Origin: Stigonema sp964246695 | GTDB taxonomy: Bacteria; Cyanobacteriota; Cyanobacteriia; Cyanobacteriales; Nostocaceae | Length of the DNA stretch: 7,908 nt | Reading direction: 5' to 3' | Assembly (NCBI GenBank): GCA_964246695.1 | Contig: CAXTSI010000428.1 | Coordinates: 1 to 7,908, forward strand | Shown here: positions 1 through 4,386 of the stretch, in pieces | How positions within the stretch are numbered: the first letter of the stretch is position 1 | Layout of the letters: each line of letters begins with the position of its first letter | The notes under the pieces: model-generated | Told to the model about the DNA's origin: nothing | Databases searched by the model: none | Seen by the model: only the letters and a program-made list of their open reading frames with translations | Translations under genes and position numbers: made by a program

Positions 1-94
1 CAACTTCAATGGGTAAGCCTTTTTAGCGATCGCCCCCTGTTAGTCTAAACTCCAGATACTTATAACAGATAAAAAACAAAAAGAGTGATAAAAC

Positions 95-1537
95 TTGCTA
101 ACAAACTATGCGTATAAGCTACGTCCTAATGATACTCAGTCAGATAAAATGGAGAACTGGCTAAGTATGCTGCGGTCTAGCTACAACTGGAGTTTAGCAG
201 ATAGAATCAATCAGTATCACCAACAATTTATTCAAGGAGACTACTGCGATATTAGAACCAAGGCTGAGGCTTGTCCTCTCACTTGTTTTGTTAGTAAACA
301 TGGTGCAACGGGTGAACCTTGGAAAGATTCAAAGACTGACAAAGAAGGTAATTTAAAAAATCCACGTCGCAGTGCTGGAGACATCCAGATAACCGCATTG
401 CCACAGTTAAAGAAATCTCGACCATGGTTCGGTGAAATTGACTCTACTGTGTTACAGCAAAATGTTAAACGATTAGATACGGCTTACAAAAACTTCTTTG
501 AAGGCAGAGGCTTTCCAAAGTTTAAGAATAGGTCTAACTTTACGTCTTTTACGTTTGCTGTTGGCATCAAAGTTCAAGGTAATAAAATCTATTTACCTAA
601 AATAGGTTGGATGAGATTTCATAACTCTAGACCAATTCCAGCCGGATTTACTATTAAAGCTGCAACTGTTAGAAAGCGTCAAAATGGCTGGTATGTGTCA
701 GTGCAGATTCAGGATAGATCTGTACCTGATTACATTCCTATGCCGTCAACTGAAGTTAAAACAGTTATTGGTTGCGACTTGGGTTTGACTAAACTTGTCC
801 ACCTTTCTGATAGATATCAAATTAACAACCCTAGATTTGCTACTAACAAAAAGACCCGACGTACTTTAAAGATTAGGCAACGTCGGGTTAATCGAAAAAA
901 GAAAGGGAGTGAGAACCGTAAAAAAGCAGTACAAATAGTTGGAAGACTTCATAAGAAGATAGCTAATAAACGTCAAGCATATCAGTGGGATGTTGCAAAC
1001 GTTATAGTATCTCGTAATGTAGACGCTATTGGGTTGGAAGACTTAAACGTTGCTGGTATGTTGCGACGGTGTAAGGTAAAAGTTGATGAAACAACAGGAA
1101 GGTTCTTAAAGAACGGACAAAGTAGAAAGAAAGCATTAAATCGCTCTATTTCTGATGCTGCATGGACGGAATTGACTTCAAAAATTGAGTATCTGGCTGC
1201 GAAGCAAGGAAAGATTTTAATTAAAGTTAATCCGCGAAACTCTTCGTGTGAATGTAGAAATTGTGGACATATTGACAAATTAAATCGTGAGAAAGAACGA
1301 TTTATTTGTACAGATTGTGGACACATTGATCACGCGGACATCGGTGCAGCAAAAACAATCAGAGACAGAGCAGCAGAAGCTATTCAAAGTATAGTACTCA
1401 GGGACTCTGAGGAACTTGAACCACGGGGTTCTAAACGCCCGAAACAACTTAAGGAGAAATCAGCACGCACTACGGAGTGCAAACGTGTTGAGCCTGGGAA
1501 ACTGGGTAACCAGGATATTAAGGCTGTGAAGTCTTAA
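95..1537 (+). CDS. tnpB: TnpB RNA-guided endonuclease (IS200/IS605 OrfB family)
   Basis: TnpB is an RNA-guided DNA nuclease, the ancestor-type relative of Cas12. It cuts DNA matching a guide RNA made from the element's own right end and so aids retention of the transposon. The RuvC catalytic acids appear intact: Asp228 in GCDLGL (RuvC-I), Glu315 in IGLEDLNVAG (RuvC-II) and Asp415 in DHADIGAAKT (RuvC-III). A zinc finger sits between the last two motifs (Cys387-x2-Cys390 and Cys405-x2-Cys408). At 480 residues it is longer than ISDra2 TnpB (about 408). The extra length is an N-terminal stretch of roughly residues 50-110 and a polar C-terminal tail after residue 430, whose DNA probably doubles as guide-RNA scaffold. 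The start is TTG, the first start codon after an in-frame TAA at 89-91; the next in-frame ATG is codon 19 and would cut into the conserved N-terminus. No good ribosome binding site is seen. The gene converges on moeA and overlaps it by 20 bp. Confidence 0.93.
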   Translation: MLTNYAYKLRPNDTQSDKMENWLSMLRSSYNWSLADRINQYHQQFIQGDYCDIRTKAEACPLTCFVSKHGATGEPWKDSKTDKEGNLKNPRRSAGDIQITALPQLKKSRPWFGEIDSTVLQQNVKRLDTAYKNFFEGRGFPKFKNRSNFTSFTFAVGIKVQGNKIYLPKIGWMRFHNSRPIPAGFTIKAATVRKRQNGWYVSVQIQDRSVPDYIPMPSTEVKTVIGCDLGLTKLVHLSDRYQINNPRFATNKKTRRTLKIRQRRVNRKKKGSENRKKAVQIVGRLHKKIANKRQAYQWDVANVIVSRNVDAIGLEDLNVAGMLRRCKVKVDETTGRFLKNGQSRKKALNRSISDAAWTELTSKIEYLAAKQGKILIKVNPRNSSCECRNCGHIDKLNREKERFICTDCGHIDHADIGAAKTIRDRAAEAIQSIVLRDSEELEPRGSKRPKQLKEKSARTTECKRVEPGKLGNQDIKAVKS

Positions 1538-1590
1538 GAATCTCCGTGGCTTTAGCCCGGAGAGCGTCAAAAATTACTAGCACTTGCTCT
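1436..1590 (+). ncRNA. Predicted omega/reRNA of TnpB (scaffold plus guide)
   Basis: In this family the guide RNA is made from the 3' end of tnpB and the right end of the element, and its guide is the DNA just past the right tip. The segment here is rich in stems: GCACT/AGTGC (1467-1471 with 1476-1480, loop ACGG), CCTGG/CCAGG (1493-1497 with 1510-1514), and the terminal hairpin 1541-1563. The guide would start at 1571 with AAATTACTAGCACTTGCTCT, which lies in the 3' coding end of moeA. The 5' limit given here is a guess. The existence of the RNA is inferred from the family and from the folds, not shown. Confidence 0.5.
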
Positions 1591-2834
1591 CCAGCAGGAA
1601 CTAATGTTTGACCTACTGGTAAAACAGCTAAACTGTTGGTTAGAGCTAGATTAATTAAATTGCCGGAACTGTGACTACCGGGAGCTTTCTGAAATTCGTA
1701 AACACCCTCCTTACTCAAAAACATCTGACCCCAAAAGTAAGTTTCGCGTTTGCCGTCCGATCGGAGTTCATGACGCGATCGCGCTTTCACAAACCTTGGT
1801 TCCCAGCCAACAGCCAGTCCAGCTCGCTTTTTTATTGCTGGTTGCACAAACCGCCAAAAAGTCACTAACGCAGCAACAGGATTTCCCGGTAACCCAAAGT
1901 ATAACGGTGAATCCGCAATCCGTCCTCGTAGGGGCGGGGTCCCCCCGCCCTCACACCCATCGCCAATCGGAAATGTAGCAACAGTCAAAGGTTTACCTGG
2001 TTTCATCGCCACCGCACGAATCCGAATTTCTCCTCCTAAGGACTCTAAAATTTGCTCAACGTAGTCATAATCTCCTACCGAAACACCTCCAGAAGAGAGA
2101 ACCATATCGGCATTGGCGATCGCATAGGCAACAGCTTGCTCAAGGGCAACTGGTTCATCTTTAACAATTCCTAACATTAACGGTTCTGCCCCACTCTGTC
2201 TCACCAAAACTGCCAGTGCATACTGATTTGAATCCACAATTTGCCCTGGTTGCAACGGTTGATCGACCGATATCAGTTCGTCACCAGTGGATAAAATTGC
2301 TACAATAGGTTTACGAAAAACTTCCAGTCGCGTACACTGAGCAGCAGCTAACACAGCAATTTCTGGGGCATTCAAAATAATCCCAGTAGGTAGTAATTGC
2401 GTCCCAGCTTGGTAGTACGAAGCACGATGTCTGACAAATTCTTGTGGTTTTGAGGCGGCTTGGATGAAGACGCGGTTTTCCTCCCGGCGTGTCACTTCCT
2501 GCATAACCACCGTATCTGCACCCACCGGCATCACCGCACCCGTCAAAATTCGCGCTGCTTGCCCCTGTTGAATTGTAGATTGGGGCTGGTAGCCAGCCTT
2601 AATTTCCTCGACAATTTCTAAAACTGCTGGATTTTCGGCGCTACAGTCTTTTACGTCTTCATAACGCACTGCGTAGCCATCCATTGCTGAATTATCCCAA
2701 TGGGGAAAGTCCAGCTGACTTGAGACAGGCTTTGCCAGAATGCGACCGTCTGCTGCTAATAAATCTACAACTTCTGTATCCAGCGGTTGCACCAAATTTA
2801 AAATAATTGCTTCTGCATCGTTAACTGACAGCAT
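1518..2834 (-). CDS. moeA: Molybdopterin molybdenumtransferase MoeA (3' end altered by IS)
   Basis: MoeA inserts molybdenum into adenylylated molybdopterin, the last common step of Mo-cofactor synthesis in the cytoplasm. Counting from the chosen start (438 residues), the protein shows the MoeA signature DNSAMDGYA at 47-55, STGDEL at 182-187, the MoCF-binding motif GGVSVGD at 249-255 and FGLPGNPVAAL near 313-323, then the C-terminal barrel. The start is the ATG at 2834, giving MLSVNDAEAI. An upstream GTG at 2906 would add 24 residues that only translate a heptamer array. Three oddities: residues 291-309 are an in-frame insert from a GC palindrome; the last 16 residues, starting at the Asp in FDALRAKAT, are antisense of the IS right end; and the stop codon lies inside tnpB. 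The original protein probably ended near VLVI. The core motifs are complete, so it may still function. No ribosome binding site is visible next to the chosen start. Confidence 0.93.
   Translation of the reverse strand: MLSVNDAEAIILNLVQPLDTEVVDLLAADGRILAKPVSSQLDFPHWDNSAMDGYAVRYEDVKDCSAENPAVLEIVEEIKAGYQPQSTIQQGQAARILTGAVMPVGADTVVMQEVTRREENRVFIQAASKPQEFVRHRASYYQAGTQLLPTGIILNAPEIAVLAAAQCTRLEVFRKPIVAILSTGDELISVDQPLQPGQIVDSNQYALAVLVRQSGAEPLMLGIVKDEPVALEQAVAYAIANADMVLSSGGVSVGDYDYVEQILESLGGEIRIRAVAMKPGKPLTVATFPIGDGCEGGGTPPLRGRIADSPLYFGLPGNPVAALVTFWRFVQPAIKKRAGLAVGWEPRFVKARSRHELRSDGKRETYFWGQMFLSKEGVYEFQKAPGSHSSGNLINLALTNSLAVLPVGQTLVPAGEQVLVIFDALRAKATEILKTSQP
1541..1570 (+). repeat. IS right-end hairpin and TCAA cleavage end
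   Basis: The arm TCTCCG (1541-1546) pairs with CGGAGA (1558-1563), and GGC (1548-1550) pairs with GCC (1555-1557) around a TTTA loop, leaving T1547 as a single-base bulge. A bulged subterminal hairpin a few bases before a TCAA end is the hallmark of IS200/IS605 right ends bound by TnpA. The antisense of this hairpin is translated as the last residues of MoeA. Confidence 0.85.
1921..1965. repeat. GC-rich palindromic repeat inside moeA
   Basis: GGGCGGGG (1932-1939) and CCCCGCCC (1943-1950) form a perfect 8-bp stem with a 3-base loop, in a GTAGGGGCGGGG context that resembles dispersed intergenic repeats of cyanobacteria. On the minus strand it reads in frame as glycine/proline-rich protein (GGGTPPLRGR), placed between the conserved LTVATFP and LYFGLPGNPV segments of MoeA, where relatives have only a short turn. 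The limits are approximate. That it inserted is inferred from family knowledge, not from an alignment. Confidence 0.7.
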
Positions 2835-2872
2835 TGGTAATGGGTAATGGGTAATGGGTAATGGGTAATGGG
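2835..2872. repeat. Tandem heptamer array (TGGGTAA, about 5 copies) at the moeA start
   Basis: The unit TGGGTAA repeats with period 7 directly against the moeA ATG, like the short tandemly repeated repetitive sequences of filamentous cyanobacteria. On the minus strand it stays open and would encode HYPLPIT-type heptapeptides, because three heptamers make seven codons. This explains the upstream reading-frame extension to 2906. It also occupies the place where a ribosome binding site for the 2834 ATG would be expected. Confidence 0.85.
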
Positions 2873-2947
2873 AAGAAAAAACTGAGTCCCAATTACCATG
2901 CATCACATCAGTCTAACTAGGAACTTGGGTGATTAAGATTAAGTAGA

Positions 2948-2964
2948 GTGCGTCAGTAACGCAC
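2948..2964. repeat. Short palindrome GTGCGT-CAGTA-ACGCAC
   Basis: A perfect 6-bp inverted repeat with a 5-base spacer lies in the region between moeA and the RDD gene. It is like the small dispersed palindromes common in cyanobacterial spacers. No T-run follows on either strand, so a terminator role is not supported. Confidence 0.6.
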
Positions 2965-3032
2965 GATATAAATTTAAGATTTATTAAGGAACAGGGTAAC
3001 TTTGTTTCCCTAGTGCCTATAAAGATACTTAT

Positions 3033-3281
3033 TATAGCAGTCCGTGGAGGAGAGCGTGAAATTTTTGTGAATGCTGCTAATAGCTAATAGTAAAAAAGCA
3101 ATTAGCCCTTCGGGTGACGCTCGTTCTTCGGCTCCTTGTACCGTTCGATCGCAACGCTTACAAAGATGGCCAGTTCCCAGGGCGCGGGAAACAAGCTGCA
3201 CTTTCCTGGACTCACAATTAGCAATTAACAATTAGCAATTAGCGACCAATGTTTTTTCACGAATCATTTAGGATTGCTATA
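3033..3281. mobile_element. MITE-like inverted-repeat element, about 249 bp
   Basis: The left end TATAGCAGTCC (3033-3043) and right end GGATTGCTATA (3271-3281) are inverted repeats with 10 of 11 matching positions. A second matching pair lies just inside: CGTGAAA (3055-3061) and TTTCACG (3255-3261), at similar distances (11 and 9 bases). The interior holds a stem TTGTA-c-CGTT / AACG-ct-TACAA (3136-3163) around CGATCGC, and a heptamer array near the right end. No transposase or convincing gene lies inside. A target-site duplication was not resolved. An inactive, non-autonomous element is the simplest reading; two unrelated repeats placed by chance is the alternative. Confidence 0.55.
3216..3243. 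repeat. Tandem heptamer array AATTAGC x4
   Basis: Four contiguous heptamers (AATTAGC, AATTAAC, AATTAGC, AATTAGC) lie inside the right half of the inverted-repeat element. TAATAGC-like copies occur at 3074-3088, so both halves of the element carry related short repeats. Confidence 0.8.
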
Positions 3282-3284
3282 TCT

Positions 3285-3830
3285 ATGACTATTGAAAGAG
3301 TTCCCACGCCAAAACACTATCCCAAGGCTGAGTTTGCGCGACGAGGTATGGCATTAGGAATTGATTTCCTGAGTGTCTGGTTGATTAGTTCCATATTCGG
3401 CAGCAGCGAATCAGGCATTCAAGTTGTTCAGATACTGGTTTTTGCGATCGCTTGGCTGGTTTTGCGGGTGCTAATGGTGTATAACAATCAAGGGCAGAGT
3501 TTGGGGCGTTTTGCTTTCGATCTCAAGGTGTTGGAAGTTGAACGAGGAAAAGTTCCTGATTTGGAGGCACTTTTAAAGCGAGAGGGGATAGTGGGTTTGG
3601 GTGCGCTTTTGGTTTCTATTGCCTTAGGCAACATCATCAGCAATCCCACTGCTATACTGCTAGTGATTCCCCTAGCTATTGACTGTGGTGCAGCTTTTTC
3701 TGATACTCAGGCGCGGCAAGCTTTGCACGATCGCCCAAGTAGGACTATGATAGTTTCGTCGCGTCGAGGCTATTCGCTAGATATTAAAGTCAAGCGATTA
3801 GTTGAAAAAATGCGGCGCAATGTGCGATAA
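3285..3830 (+). CDS. RDD-family membrane protein
   Basis: This is a small integral membrane protein of the RDD family, of unknown transport or regulatory role (181 residues). It shows the family's opening segment with a basic pair and a membrane-embedded Asp (FARRGMALGIDF, residues 17-28), GQSLGR at 70-75, and the typical closing motif RQALHDRPSRTMIV near 144-157. Hydrophobic stretches at about 22-38, 47-65, 102-116 and 120-135 suggest three to four membrane segments; the C-terminus is strongly basic. The start is the ATG at 3285, giving MTIERVPTPK. An in-frame ATG at 3249 would add 12 residues translated only from the right end of the inverted-repeat element, so it is less likely. No strong ribosome binding site is visible. 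The gene is 43 bp upstream of rpmG on the same strand and could be transcribed with it. The family call is good; the function is unknown. Confidence 0.82.
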   Translation: MTIERVPTPKHYPKAEFARRGMALGIDFLSVWLISSIFGSSESGIQVVQILVFAIAWLVLRVLMVYNNQGQSLGRFAFDLKVLEVERGKVPDLEALLKREGIVGLGALLVSIALGNIISNPTAILLVIPLAIDCGAAFSDTQARQALHDRPSRTMIVSSRRGYSLDIKVKRLVEKMRRNVR

Positions 3831-3873
3831 TGGATATTTGTGTTAATTCTCCTCTAGTACTGATTGTAAGATT

Positions 3874-4068
3874 ATGGCTAAGAGTAAAGGTGTCCGCATA
3901 GTAGTGACACTAGAATGTACTGAGTGTCGCACTAACGTAGATAAGCGCTCTGCTGGCGTTTCACGCTATACAACTACTAAAAATCGTCGCAACACCACCA
4001 ACAGGCTAGAACTGAAAAAGTTCTGTCGTCATTGCAACAGACATATTGTTCACAAGGAAATTAAGTAG
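3874..4068 (+). CDS. rpmG: 50S ribosomal protein L33
   Basis: L33 is a small zinc-ribbon protein of the large ribosomal subunit near the E site. At 64 residues it fits the cyanobacterial/plastid L33 length. It begins MAKSKGVRIVVTLECTEC, and both zinc-binding pairs are present (Cys15-x2-Cys18 and Cys51-x2-Cys54), making this a zinc-containing (C+) form rather than a cysteine-free paralogue. The middle (RYTTTKNRRNT) is the conserved RNA-binding part. It is followed after 3 bases by rpsR, so the two are almost surely translated from one message. This order is also familiar from cyanobacteria and plastids. Confidence 0.98.
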   Translation: MAKSKGVRIVVTLECTECRTNVDKRSAGVSRYTTTKNRRNTTNRLELKKFCRHCNRHIVHKEIK

Positions 4069-4071
4069 CAT

Positions 4072-4287
4072 ATGAGTTATTACCGTCGTCGCCTGTCTCC
4101 AATTAAACCAGGAGAACCAATAGATTATAAAGATGTAGATTTATTGCGTAAGTTCATCACTGAACGAGGTAAGATATTACCCCGCAGGATTACTGGACTG
4201 ACTGCTCAGCAACAGCGAGAGTTGACATATTCGATTAAACGCGCTCGAATTTTGGCTTTGTTGCCTTTTATTAATGCGGAAGGCTAA
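4072..4287 (+). CDS. rpsR: 30S ribosomal protein S18
   Basis: S18 is a primary component of the small-subunit platform, next to S6. The 71-residue protein has the canonical family features: IDYKDVDLLRKFITERGKILPRRITGL in the first two thirds and QQRELTYSIKRARILALLPF at the end. The start ATG is only 3 bases after the rpmG stop. The nearest Shine-Dalgarno-like match (AAGGA, 4054-4058) lies 13 bases upstream inside rpmG, so translation is likely coupled. No terminator hairpin follows directly; instead there is an AT-rich heptamer region before the RNase II gene. Confidence 0.98.
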   Translation: MSYYRRRLSPIKPGEPIDYKDVDLLRKFITERGKILPRRITGLTAQQQRELTYSIKRARILALLPFINAEG

Positions 4288-4292
4288 AAACA

Positions 4293-4309
4293 GTGATGAG
4301 TGATGAGTG
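4293..4309. repeat. Tandem heptamer GTGATGA x2.4
   Basis: GTGATGA repeats at 4293-4299 and 4300-4306 with a partial third copy, starting 5 bases after the rpsR stop. It is one of two different heptamer families placed in the same 99-bp spacer. Confidence 0.75.
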
Positions 4310-4329
4310 TTGAATTATGAATTAATTTG

Positions 4330-4371
4330 AACTCAAAACTCAAAACTTAAAATTTAAAACTTAAAACTTCT
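4330..4371. repeat. Degenerate AACTCAA/AACTTAA heptamer array, about 6 copies
   Basis: Successive heptamers read AACTCAA, AACTCAA, AACTTAA, AATTTAA, AACTTAA and AACTTCT, a period-7 run of the short tandem repeat type common in filamentous cyanobacteria. It ends 15 bases before the GTG start of the RNase II gene and so occupies its leader or promoter region. Confidence 0.85.
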
Positions 4372-4386
4372 TAAAATGCGAGGCTT

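Larger units (their letters stand above)
39..1570 (+). mobile_element. IS200/IS605-family element, tnpB-only as far as visible
   Basis: The element carries tnpB and has a recognisable right end: a subterminal hairpin at 1541-1563 followed by GCGTCAA ending at 1570. Right ends cleaved after TCAA are known for IS608 and ISDra2, so 1570 is a well-supported boundary. Moreover, the moeA reading frame loses its family-like sequence exactly there. The left boundary is uncertain. The value 39 is the outer base of a weak imperfect stem (39-46 with 54-66), and the true left tip may lie elsewhere within the first 94 bases or outside the window. No tnpA (HUH transposase) is visible, so the copy probably needs TnpA in trans, unless tnpA lies upstream of the window. 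No target-site duplication is expected for this family. Confidence 0.72.
2835..3284. other. Intergenic region between divergent moeA and RDD gene
   Basis: This 450-bp stretch has no convincing gene. From left to right it holds the TGGGTAA array (2835-2872), a palindrome (2948-2964), an imperfect hairpin AGGGTAAC-TTT-GTTTCCCT (2993-3011, one T-T mismatch), and a MITE-like inverted-repeat element (3033-3281) that runs to within 4 bases of the RDD start. Promoters for both divergent genes should lie here, or inside the repeats, but no clear -35/-10 pair was seen. Confidence 0.7.

Noticed and set aside
1..48. Open plus frame ending in TAA at 46-48 as the tail of an upstream gene
   Set aside because: Only 15 codons are visible, with no recognisable family; too short to call.
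982..1326. 114-codon minus-strand frame inside tnpB
   Set aside because: It lies fully inside the conserved tnpB coding region, antisense, with no family-like motifs.
1671..1978. Two short plus-strand frames inside moeA
   Set aside because: They are antisense to conserved MoeA motifs and the GC palindrome, with no protein-like features.
2835..2872. TGGGTAA array as a CRISPR array
   Set aside because: Units are 7 bases with no spacers and no cas genes are present; it is a simple tandem repeat.
2993..3011. Hairpin AGGGTAAC/GTTTCCCT as a transcription terminator
   Set aside because: It has one mismatch, is AT-moderate, and no T-run follows on either strand; both neighbouring genes start, not end, here.
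3090..3210. tRNA- or rRNA-like segment in the inverted-repeat element
   Set aside because: A GTTCGATC-like piece and stems are present, but no cloverleaf or conserved rRNA sequence can be drawn.
3010..3231. 73-codon minus-strand frame in the moeA-RDD spacer
   Set aside because: It covers the inverted-repeat element and heptamer array; composition and motifs fit repeat DNA, not a gene.
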